Shown here piece by piece: positions 8,870 through 16,875 of a stretch of 64,000 bases of DNA. The position numbers were made by a program, and so were the translations under genes. Each line of letters starts with the position of its first letter. Position 1 is the first letter of the stretch. Source of the DNA: Gammaproteobacteria bacterium RIFCSPHIGHO2_12_FULL_41_20 (GTDB taxonomy: Bacteria > Pseudomonadota > Gammaproteobacteria > DSM-16500); NCBI GenBank assembly GCA_001801575.1, contig MGYC01000008.1:1-64000 (forward strand), given 5' to 3'. The notes beneath the pieces were generated by a model. The model had not been told where the DNA came from, did no database searches, and saw only the letters and a program-made list of their open reading frames with translations.

Positions 8870-9856
8870 ATGAAATATTTAGTCTTAGGAAGTAATTCTT
8901 TCGCAGGAGCAAACATTGTCAATCATTTGTTGACACATGAGCATCAAGTGGTTGGCATTAGTCGTTCAAAAGAACCGTTGCCGACATTATTAGCTTATGC
9001 AAATCATAAAAATATTAAGCATTTCAATTTTTACCCTTTTGATCTTAACCATCATTTTAATGATATTAAAAATATTATTAATCAATATAAACCAACCTAT
9101 ATTATAGATTTAGCAGGACAAGGGATGGTTGCGGAAAGTTGGGATTATCCGGAACAATGGTATCAGACAAATATTGTTGTAAAAGTTAAATTACATAATT
9201 TTCTCCGTCATTGTGATTTTCTTGAATCATATATAAGGGTTTCAACTCCTGAAGTCTATGGAGATTCGCCAGAGAATATTACAGAGAATCAACGATTGAA
9301 TCCTTCTACACCCTATGCAGTTTCGCATGCTGCGATTGATATGAGTTTGTTATCATTCTGTCGACAATATCAATTTCCTGTCATTTTAGCTCGGTATGCT
9401 AATTTTTATGGTCCTCATCAACAATTATATCGTATTATCCCACGTACAATTATATATATCTTATTAAAAAAACGAATACCGTTACACGGAGGAGGAAAAA
9501 CCAAACGCGCTTTTATTTATGGAGATGATGTTGCAGAGAGTATTCAATCGATAATTAGCAAAGGAAAAATAGGCGAAATATATCATTTTTCGTCTGGAAA
9601 AGTGATTTCTATTGCGGATTTAATTAGATTAATTTGCCAAATGATGAAAGTCAATTTTGAATCTTCTATTGAAATGTCTCCTGAACGACCTGGTAAAGAT
9701 ACATTATATAGCATGAGTACAGTAAAAGTAGAAAATGAATTACAATGGTTTCCGAAAATGAATTTAAAAGATGGATTACACAAAACAATAGATTGGATAC
9801 TTAGAGATATCGATTTAATTAAAACATTATCATTGCAATATATTCATTCACCATAA
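8870..9856 (+). CDS. NAD(P)-dependent sugar epimerase/dehydratase family (extended SDR) with altered active site
   Basis: The 328-residue protein has the N-terminal nucleotide fold LVLGSNSFAGANIV, the STPEVYGDSPENITE strand of 4,6-dehydratases and the ARYANFYGPHQQLYRIIP loop. The catalytic YxxxK reads Tyr149-AVS-His153, so the lysine is replaced by histidine. Related sugar SDRs are 4,6-dehydratases, epimerases or reductases, and loss of this Lys would impair the usual chemistry or signal a specialised variant. It is followed 20 bases later by an aminotransferase gene, a pairing that often makes an amino sugar from a 4-keto or 3-keto nucleotide sugar. Confidence 0.75.
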   Translation: MKYLVLGSNSFAGANIVNHLLTHEHQVVGISRSKEPLPTLLAYANHKNIKHFNFYPFDLNHHFNDIKNIINQYKPTYIIDLAGQGMVAESWDYPEQWYQTNIVVKVKLHNFLRHCDFLESYIRVSTPEVYGDSPENITENQRLNPSTPYAVSHAAIDMSLLSFCRQYQFPVILARYANFYGPHQQLYRIIPRTIIYILLKKRIPLHGGGKTKRAFIYGDDVAESIQSIISKGKIGEIYHFSSGKVISIADLIRLICQMMKVNFESSIEMSPERPGKDTLYSMSTVKVENELQWFPKMNLKDGLHKTIDWILRDIDLIKTLSLQYIHSP

Positions 9857-9875
9857 TTGGAAGAGGGAAAATACA

Positions 9876-11021
9876 ATGGCAGTAGTTAATTTTTTACCTA
9901 AGCAATATGAGAAAGATAAAAAGCACACTATTAATCATAATTATTTACAACAACAGTTTTCAGATTGTGATGCGATATTAAAAAAGATAAAGCAGGTTGT
10001 AATAGAAGGTGATTTTACTTTAGGTTCTGCCGTAGATGCTTTTGAAGATAGATTTAAAAAAATTACACAAACGAAATATGCGATTGGTGTTGGTAATGGG
10101 ACTGATGCTTTATTCTTAAGTTTAAAAGCATTAGGCGTGAATGAGGGTGATGAAGTGATTACAACGCCGTTTACTTTTTATTCTACTGTAGGTGCAATTG
10201 TCACTGCAGGAGGGAAGCCTGTATTTGTAGATATTGGCGATGACTATAATATTGATGCTAATAAAATTGAAGAAAAAATTACTAAGCGTACAAAAGTGAT
10301 TCTTCCAGTGCATTGGGCAGGTAAACCTTGTGCAATGGATAAGATTCGAGGGATAGCAAAGTCTTATGGATTATATATTGTTGAAGATGCTTGTCATGCT
10401 ATTCAAGCAACGTATGATGGACAACCTGCTGGCAATCTAGGAGATATAGGTTGTTTTAGTTTCCATCCTTTAAAAAATTTAAATATATGGGGTGATGGAG
10501 GAATAATTACCACCAATTCAGACACATTAGCTGAAGCTTTGCGATTATTACGAAATCATGGATTAAAGGAACGCGATGAATGTGTACGCTTTGCTTATAA
10601 TTCACGATTAGATACTATTCAGGCAGTCGTGGCAGATCATTTATTAAATAAAATTGATTATATTACACAATCACGAATTTCAAATGTAGAATATTTAGAT
10701 AAGCATTTAAAGAAATTCTCACAAATAACCATTCCGCATCGAGAACCTCATATTAAACAAGTTTATCATTTATATTCTATTCGCTGCGAAAAACGTGATG
10801 CGTTAAAAGCATTTTTAAATGAAAATGGTATAGATGCAAAAATACATTATCCTGTTCCAATACATTTGCAGCCAGCTGCAAAATATTTGGGTTACAAGCG
10901 CGGTGATTTTCCTAATTGTGAACAAATAGCAGCACAGACACTGTCGTTACCAGTGCATGAGTTTATTTCACAAAAAGATTTAGATGTAATGGTAGAATCA
11001 ATAAGTAACTTTTATGTATAG
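9876..11021 (+). CDS. DegT/DnrJ/EryC1/StrS-family sugar aminotransferase
   Basis: The 381-residue PLP enzyme shows GVGNGTDALFLSLKALG, the VIEDACHAIQATYDG aspartate region, and FSFHPLKNLNIWGDGG with the Schiff-base lysine at about residue 200. The late AKIHYPVPIHLQPAAKYLG is typical of the family. Members transfer an amino group from glutamate to a keto-sugar nucleotide. The upstream SDR probably supplies the keto sugar. The N-terminal 30 residues (KKHTINHNYLQQQFSDCDAI) match the VioA/FdtB-type layout, but the regiochemistry (3- or 4-amino) cannot be decided from motifs. A methyltransferase follows 17 bases later. Confidence 0.88.
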   Translation: MAVVNFLPKQYEKDKKHTINHNYLQQQFSDCDAILKKIKQVVIEGDFTLGSAVDAFEDRFKKITQTKYAIGVGNGTDALFLSLKALGVNEGDEVITTPFTFYSTVGAIVTAGGKPVFVDIGDDYNIDANKIEEKITKRTKVILPVHWAGKPCAMDKIRGIAKSYGLYIVEDACHAIQATYDGQPAGNLGDIGCFSFHPLKNLNIWGDGGIITTNSDTLAEALRLLRNHGLKERDECVRFAYNSRLDTIQAVVADHLLNKIDYITQSRISNVEYLDKHLKKFSQITIPHREPHIKQVYHLYSIRCEKRDALKAFLNENGIDAKIHYPVPIHLQPAAKYLGYKRGDFPNCEQIAAQTLSLPVHEFISQKDLDVMVESISNFYV

Positions 11022-11038
11022 ATTTATGAGGTTATACA

Positions 11039-11698
11039 ATGGGGAAAGAAATCAATTTAATGGCAAATTATCCGCGCACAAAACGTAATACTGTAGAAAG
11101 GAACAGAAAGAAAACTGCAGAAAATAGACGAATTGGACGTCAATTCGGGAAAGAATTTTTTGATGGCTCACGTGATCATGGTTATGGTGGATACAATTAT
11201 CATTCTAAATATTGGCAACCTGTCATACCTGATTTTCAAAAATATTATGCTTTAACAAAAGAAAGCGCTGTTTTAGATGTGGGTTGTGCGAAAGGGTTTA
11301 TGCTTTATGATATGGTCACACTCATTCCAGGTATCCAAGTCAAGGGAATAGATGTTTCGGAATATGCTATTGCTAATGCCTTAAAAGAGATAAAATCACA
11401 TTGCCAAGTTGCATCCGCCACGCATTTACCATTTGAAGATAAATCATTCGATTTAATTATATCAATTACAACATTACATAATTTAGAGCGTGATGATCTC
11501 GCAATAGCTTTACAAGAGATAGAGCGTGTTACGCGTAAAAATAGCTTTATCACGTTAGATGCTTATCATGATGATGAAGAAAAAATACGGATGGGAGAAT
11601 GGAATCTGACAGCTAAAACAGTGATGCATGTTGATGAATGGAAAGATTTTTTTAAAGAAGTAGGTTATACAGGGGATTATTATTGGTTTATTCCTTAA
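11039..11698 (+). CDS. class I SAM-dependent methyltransferase (paralogue of 176-841)
   Basis: The 219-residue protein has motif I VLDVGCAKG at residues 78-86, IKGIDVSEYAIANA, and FDLIISITTLHNLERDDL. The HGYGGYNYHSKYWQPV and GYTGDYYWF segments are near-copies of those in the first methyltransferase of the window. The pair therefore arose by duplication and probably methylates related acceptors. An alternative start is the Met 21 bases downstream (MANYPRTKR). The gene follows the SDR and aminotransferase, so an N- or O-methylated amino sugar is plausible. It ends just before a nested inverted repeat. Confidence 0.85.
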   Translation: MGKEINLMANYPRTKRNTVERNRKKTAENRRIGRQFGKEFFDGSRDHGYGGYNYHSKYWQPVIPDFQKYYALTKESAVLDVGCAKGFMLYDMVTLIPGIQVKGIDVSEYAIANALKEIKSHCQVASATHLPFEDKSFDLIISITTLHNLERDDLAIALQEIERVTRKNSFITLDAYHDDEEKIRMGEWNLTAKTVMHVDEWKDFFKEVGYTGDYYWFIP

Positions 11699-11736
11699 AC
11701 TCGACTTTGGCCATTTTTGAGAGATGGTCATGAATT

Positions 11737-11814
11737 TGTCATCCTGAGCGTAGTGAAGGATCTCAATATATATAAAAAGAGATCACTCGAGTAAAAAACG
11801 CTCTCAGGATGACA
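11737..11814. repeat. nested inverted repeat of the TGTCATCCTGAG type
   Basis: TGTCATCCTGAG (11737-11748) is matched by its exact complement CTCAGGATGACA (11803-11814). Inside lies a second pair, GATCTC (11759-11764) and GAGATC (11779-11784). The unit can form a long hairpin in the gap between two + strand genes. The motif (CATCCTGAGCG, GAAGGATCT) resembles a short interspersed repeat that I remember from many bacterial genomes. It may act as a transcript-end structure or be a non-autonomous mobile repeat. Confidence 0.7.
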
Positions 11815-11870
11815 GTGTTGTTGAGTATTTTTTAAAAAAGTATAATTTAATTAATTAAATAGGAAGTAGC

Positions 11871-13403
11871 ATGCTAACAGAAATGTCTTTAAAGGGGAAA
11901 ATTGTTGATTTAGATGTTTTTGATAAAATTTTGAAAAACTATAAAACTCTCCGTGTTGTACAATGCCACGGAGTTTTTGATTTATTGCATATTGGACATA
12001 TTAGACATTTTCAAGAAGCAAAAAAACAGGGTGATATTTTAGTTGTCACTATTACACCAGATCATTACGTTAACAAAGGGCCAGGACGTCCTCGTTTTAC
12101 AGCGATACTGCGAGCAGAAGCGATTGCATCCCTTGATTGTGTAGATTTTGTAATAATTAATACCACTCCAACAGCAGTAGAAGCTATTCAAAGAATTAAA
12201 CCACATGTTTATGCCAAGGGTTCAGAATATAGTGATCCAAATAATGATATCACTACAAAAATACTTAATGAAACTGAAGCTGTTAAATTAGTTGGAGGAA
12301 AAGTTGTATTTACAGATGATATTACATTTAGTTCATCTTCTCTCATCAATAAGTTTTTTCCACCTTTTTCAGAAGAGGTAGGAGTATATTTAGATAAATT
12401 CAAACAGAAATATAACATGAGTTCCATTCTAGGGCCATTAAAGCAATCTGAAAAATTAAATATCTTAGTGATTGGAGAGACAATTATTGATATTTATCAC
12501 TTTTCAGAAGTGATAGGGAAGGCTGGTAAAGAACCTACCTTAGTTGCAAAAGAACATCATAATAAAACTTATGCAGGTGGTGTTTTAGCATTAGCTAATC
12601 ATTTAAGTGATTTTTGTAAACAAGTCACTTGTTTAACTTATCTGGGTGAAAATGCTGAATACGAAGATATTATCAAAACCAGTCTAAAACCGAATATTAA
12701 AATGGTAGTCATTTACAAAAAAGATTCTCCCACTATTGTCAAACGTCGTTATATAGAGGAATATTTACGACAAAAATTATTTGAAGTGTATGAAATTAAT
12801 GATGACTTTTTAGAAGATTCACAAAATGAATTATTACAAGAGTATCTTCATTCATTATTATCGAACCATGATTTAACTATAGTGGCTGATTATGGACATG
12901 GTTTGTTAGATGAGAAACCCATCTCAATTTTGACTGAGAAAGCAAAATTTTTAGCGGTTAATACCCAATCTAACGCAGGCAATAATGGTTTTAATTGTAT
13001 TTCAAAATATTCAAGAGCAGATTTTGTGGCAATAGCAACTAGAGAGTTACAATTAAATTATCGACAAAAACATCTTTCTGTACCTGAGCAGTTGCAACGA
13101 TTAATTCTAGAGCATGATTATCAAAATGTAGTGATTACAGGTGGCAGCAAGGGTATTTATGTTGGTAAAAAACGGGCGTCTATTCATCATACACCTGCTT
13201 TTGTGAATACGGTAGTAGATAGGGTGGGAGCTGGTGATGCAGTATTCGCTATTTCAGCTATTTTTGCTTATCAAAATGTCGATCCAGAGATAATTGGCTT
13301 TATAGGAAATGTCGTGGGTGCAGAAGCGGTTGGAATTATGGGAAATGAACGTTATATTGAAAAAATAGCTTTAATGAAACATATTTCGCATTTATTAAAA
13401 TAA
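11871..13403 (+). CDS. cytidylyltransferase-PfkB kinase fusion (HldE/RfaE-like, reversed domain order)
   Basis: The first ~150 of 510 residues are a nucleotidyltransferase of the cytidylyltransferase/RfaE type: QCHGVFDLLHIGHIRHF (HxGH), then GRPRFTAILRAEAIASL and KGSEY. From about residue 190 there is a ribokinase-like domain: NILVIGETIIDIYHF, TYAGGVLALANHL, ADYGHGLL and the anion hole with catalytic Asp in DRVGAGDAVFAIS. Enterobacterial HldE has the kinase first, so this fusion is inverted. It should phosphorylate a sugar and activate it as a nucleotide diphosphate, possibly the product of the transketolase operon. AGGAAG precedes the ATG. Confidence 0.85.
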   Translation: MLTEMSLKGKIVDLDVFDKILKNYKTLRVVQCHGVFDLLHIGHIRHFQEAKKQGDILVVTITPDHYVNKGPGRPRFTAILRAEAIASLDCVDFVIINTTPTAVEAIQRIKPHVYAKGSEYSDPNNDITTKILNETEAVKLVGGKVVFTDDITFSSSSLINKFFPPFSEEVGVYLDKFKQKYNMSSILGPLKQSEKLNILVIGETIIDIYHFSEVIGKAGKEPTLVAKEHHNKTYAGGVLALANHLSDFCKQVTCLTYLGENAEYEDIIKTSLKPNIKMVVIYKKDSPTIVKRRYIEEYLRQKLFEVYEINDDFLEDSQNELLQEYLHSLLSNHDLTIVADYGHGLLDEKPISILTEKAKFLAVNTQSNAGNNGFNCISKYSRADFVAIATRELQLNYRQKHLSVPEQLQRLILEHDYQNVVITGGSKGIYVGKKRASIHHTPAFVNTVVDRVGAGDAVFAISAIFAYQNVDPEIIGFIGNVVGAEAVGIMGNERYIEKIALMKHISHLLK

Positions 13404-13415
13404 GAGATTATTTGT

Positions 13416-14684
13416 ATGGATACTAACATTATAATTCACCATGTAGGTGGTCGTAATGGCTCGACAAGTTTCAATTTTTCTAAGTATTTTAAAAATAATT
13501 TTACAACTGTTTTATATGAACCTGATACAGATGCTTTGGAAACGATGGAGAGTTATTGTAAGGAAAATTATGACAGATATTACATTTTACCATATTGTTT
13601 GGATAGTACAATATCAAGTAAGATATTAAATATAAATAGAGATCCATTTACAAGCAGTTTACTAAAACAAAATCCCAGGTTTAAAGATTATTATTATTTT
13701 CAAAGTGGTAGTCAGAATAATTACGATTATGTCTGGGGAGAAACGACTGAAACAATTATAGAAACTACAGTCAAAACAACCACACTTGATACAATTTTAA
13801 AAACAGAAAATATACCTACACCTGATATTTTAAGTATCGATACACAAGGAAGTGAATATGCTATTTTAAAAGGTTCTGAGAATACATTAACTAAAGTATT
13901 GGCAATAATTTCAGAAGTTGAGTTTTCTCCTCTTTATGAAAATCAAGCATTATTTGGAGATATTTGTCACTTTTTATATCAATTTGGATTTGAATTTGTT
14001 TCCTTCGATAAATTAAAGGAAATGTCAGAGATGTCTGCTCCTATCGTGGCAAGGGGCAAAGGATCCCACATGTTTTCAGATGCTTTATTTGTGAAAAGTT
14101 TTGAAAAAATTAAAATAGATTTTCCTCATGAAATGGAAAGAAAATTAGCGGTTTTAAAACTAGCTTTTTTTCTCATCACTTCTGGGTACATTGAAAAAGC
14201 AATTAAATTACTACAAGCTTCTGATGCTTTAACATTAGTTAATGAAAATAACCATTTGTTAAAAGAGAGATACATTAAGTTTTGTAATGATTTTTATTCT
14301 AAAATTTATTCAGTTAATAACAGTTTAAACAGAATGCCGACATTTGCGGAAACTTTTACACTTGATCAAAGTATGGGCGTAACGAAAATTAATGCACAAA
14401 ACATAATGCCATCTTTAAGTAAAAAAAATTCAAATAGTTGGTTCTTACTCAAAAATATGTTGAGAAAAACTCCGTTACGTTTTTGTGTACATCTCTTAAG
14501 GCGGATATTTCATACAATATCTGAAGCGATATTTCTTCGGAGAAATACACGACATACAGCTATAGAAGAATTATTATTTCATTGTGGTTTATCTAATGTT
14601 GCCAATCTAGTTAAACAAAATAGATTAAAATGTAGTTTAGGATTATATAGAAATAGATGTAATGCGAAAAATTTTCTAAATTAA
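13416..14684 (+). CDS. FkbM-family methyltransferase with C-terminal extension
   Basis: The 422-residue protein begins with a Rossmann region (HHVGGRNGSTSFNFSKYF, VLYEPDTDALETM) and contains the FkbM hallmark ILSIDTQGSEYAILKG near residues 145-160, then EVEFSPLYENQALF. FkbM methyltransferases O-methylate sugars or macrolides with SAM. About 190 residues after the catalytic domain match nothing I know. They are rich in basic residues near the end (RKTPLRFCVHLLRRIF), perhaps an accessory or membrane-associated region. It lies 12 bases after the fusion enzyme and 12 bases before a glycosyltransferase gene, within one transcription unit. Confidence 0.8.
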   Translation: MDTNIIIHHVGGRNGSTSFNFSKYFKNNFTTVLYEPDTDALETMESYCKENYDRYYILPYCLDSTISSKILNINRDPFTSSLLKQNPRFKDYYYFQSGSQNNYDYVWGETTETIIETTVKTTTLDTILKTENIPTPDILSIDTQGSEYAILKGSENTLTKVLAIISEVEFSPLYENQALFGDICHFLYQFGFEFVSFDKLKEMSEMSAPIVARGKGSHMFSDALFVKSFEKIKIDFPHEMERKLAVLKLAFFLITSGYIEKAIKLLQASDALTLVNENNHLLKERYIKFCNDFYSKIYSVNNSLNRMPTFAETFTLDQSMGVTKINAQNIMPSLSKKNSNSWFLLKNMLRKTPLRFCVHLLRRIFHTISEAIFLRRNTRHTAIEELLFHCGLSNVANLVKQNRLKCSLGLYRNRCNAKNFLN

Positions 14685-14696
14685 TATAGAGTACCA

Positions 14697-15953
14697 ATGG
14701 AATTTATTATAAAAAAGATAATATATACTATCAAAAATCACGGATTGTTCGGTTTGTGTAAAGAATTTTACTTTAGCTTAATAGCTATTCCTTTTGTATT
14801 CATTATACTCTTGATTAATCCTTGGATTAAAATTAGATTAATCAAGTTGTACTCATGGCGCATCGGGCATTTTGGAAGTAATGTACATTTAATGTTATGC
14901 TTCCTTCAACAGTATAAGGACCAAAATTGTTATAAAAGATTTTATTACGCTGATCCTTATAAGATTTGCAATAAGCAATTATATAAAATGTGGAAGAGAG
15001 TGTTATTTATCGTACCTTATCGAAGAATTTGTTTTCAAATAGACAGGTTATTAACAGTACTTCAAAAAGAAAAATATCTAGATGATCCAGTTAAACAATT
15101 TGAATATTCTTCACATGGGTACGATCAATGGGGTTTTTATCATACGTTGAGAGCACAAAAGCCATATCTTAAGTTTACATACAAAGAAATAAAAAAAGGA
15201 GAATTTCTATTACAAAAATTAGGAATTACACAAGGGTCAAGATTTATTTGCTTATTAGTACGAGACTCCAAATATTTGCAAATCCAAATGAATAATGATG
15301 GCTCATATGACAGGTATCGTGATGCAAATATTGTAAATTATAATGAAGCAATTACTTTATTGACTAATAAAGGATATTATGTCGTTAGAATGGGAAAAGT
15401 AGTTGATAAAAAATTAGATTTGAAAAATAATTTAGTTATTGATTATGCAAATCATCCATTGCGATCTGACTTTCTAGATATTTTTTTAGCTGCTCATTGT
15501 TATTTTTTTATTAGCAGCAGTACAGGTCTGGATTGTATCCCGCGGATTCTTGGAAGACCTTTATTACTCACCAATTACCCATTATCTGATTTCAACTTTA
15601 CTAATTATGATATGTATATTCCAAAATTAGTTAGATCTATCAATGAGGACAGGTTATTAACATTTAATGAAATATTTTTAATATTTCACGCATATAAAAA
15701 ACAGGGTGTAAGAGGCCCAAAGATGATAAATCATAAATGGGAATTTATCGAAAATACCCCAGATGATATTACAAATGCAGTAGAGGATATGGTTCATTAT
15801 TTATCAAATCAGACAATAACAAATGAAGAAAAAATTCTTCAAAGCAAATTTTGGGAATATTTTCCATTGCCATTACCTATTCCCTATGATGAAATTACAA
15901 AATTACGTGTATCTCCTCGTTTTCTAAAAAAATATTATTCGTTACTTCAATAA
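14697..15953 (+). CDS. TIGR04372-like putative glycosyltransferase (copy 1)
   Basis: The 418-residue protein starts with a hydrophobic anchor (LIAIPFVFIILLINPWI) and continues SWRIGHFGSNVHLMLCFL, CNKQLYKMWKRV, SRFICLLVRDSKYL, KGYYVVRMGKVVDK and SSSTGLDCIPRILGRPLL. This order matches the family of putative surface-glycan transferases that I know as TIGR04372. The last motif resembles a GT-B nucleotide-binding region. It is a clear paralogue of 16876-18150, and both flank a TylF-like gene. It is inferred to be a membrane-associated glycosyltransferase at the cytoplasmic face. Donor and acceptor are unknown. Confidence 0.75.
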   Translation: MEFIIKKIIYTIKNHGLFGLCKEFYFSLIAIPFVFIILLINPWIKIRLIKLYSWRIGHFGSNVHLMLCFLQQYKDQNCYKRFYYADPYKICNKQLYKMWKRVLFIVPYRRICFQIDRLLTVLQKEKYLDDPVKQFEYSSHGYDQWGFYHTLRAQKPYLKFTYKEIKKGEFLLQKLGITQGSRFICLLVRDSKYLQIQMNNDGSYDRYRDANIVNYNEAITLLTNKGYYVVRMGKVVDKKLDLKNNLVIDYANHPLRSDFLDIFLAAHCYFFISSSTGLDCIPRILGRPLLLTNYPLSDFNFTNYDMYIPKLVRSINEDRLLTFNEIFLIFHAYKKQGVRGPKMINHKWEFIENTPDDITNAVEDMVHYLSNQTITNEEKILQSKFWEYFPLPLPIPYDEITKLRVSPRFLKKYYSLLQ

Positions 15954-15997
15954 GATTGTTATAAAGTGTGTAAGTAAATTAATAAAAGGTACTAAAT

Positions 15998-16801
15998 ATG
16001 CAAATTGATCTCAATATATATCCCGGGACCCGTATTTCAAGAGTTAATCCAGTAATTCAACCTTTTGCAGTTGCATTAAGAGAATTGCTTAAACCATTTA
16101 AAAAATACACAAAAGAAAAACTTTCCTATAAAGGAGATGGAATTACAACGTCTCATAATTGTGATTTTCTGTATACTGAAAAATTTATAAAAGCTTATGC
16201 TAAATGTTACCAATCTCATGGCTCGCTTTCTATTAATTTACATTGGAGAATTCATCAGGCGCTTTGGTGTTCTGCTATTGCACAACATCTTCAAGGAGAT
16301 ATTATAGAATTTGGTGTAGGAAATGGATTAGTAATGTCATCTGTACTGGAAGTATATGAGGATTGGGAAAATTCTAATAAAAAACTTATTTTAGTTGATA
16401 CTTTTTCACCACACAATGTGGATCATTTGAGTGGTAAACAAGATAGTAGTCAACCAATTAATCCATTCTATGCGAAGTCTTTAGAATATGTGAAATCAAA
16501 CTTTGCTGCATTTAAAAATGTTGAATTTGTTATAGGATTTATTCCAAACATTCTTTCTGCTATAAAAGTTGATAACTTATCTTTTGTCCATATTGATATG
16601 AATTATTATGCTCCAGAAATTGCGGCATTGGAATTTTGTTGGGAAAAAATTGTAGAAGGAGGAGTTATTTTACTAGATGACTATGCTTATAATGGTCATC
16701 ATGAGCAATATAGTGCAATGAATGTATTAGCGAAGAAATTAAATTTTGAAATATTAACTACTCCAACTGGGCAAGGAATCATTATTAAATCTCGGCGATA
16801 A
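15998..16801 (+). CDS. TylF/MycF-like macrocin-type O-methyltransferase
   Basis: The 267-residue protein has a SAM-binding start GDIIEFGVGNGLVMSSVL and the acidic LVDTFSP. It then has FVHIDMNYYAPEIAALEFCWEKI and GGVILLDDYAY, the metal-binding Asp-Asp region of the TylF family. These enzymes methylate sugar hydroxyls of macrolides, and homologues occur in polysaccharide loci. The gene lies between two paralogous TIGR04372-like transferases. AAAAGGT upstream of the ATG serves as ribosome site. It may cap or decorate the glycan. The acceptor is not known. Confidence 0.8.
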   Translation: MQIDLNIYPGTRISRVNPVIQPFAVALRELLKPFKKYTKEKLSYKGDGITTSHNCDFLYTEKFIKAYAKCYQSHGSLSINLHWRIHQALWCSAIAQHLQGDIIEFGVGNGLVMSSVLEVYEDWENSNKKLILVDTFSPHNVDHLSGKQDSSQPINPFYAKSLEYVKSNFAAFKNVEFVIGFIPNILSAIKVDNLSFVHIDMNYYAPEIAALEFCWEKIVEGGVILLDDYAYNGHHEQYSAMNVLAKKLNFEILTTPTGQGIIIKSRR

Positions 16802-16875
16802 ATAATGCTTTAAATATAGGACTTGCCATGGCCTTGATTATGATTGACCTGTGTTGATGGCAGACATTCAATACT

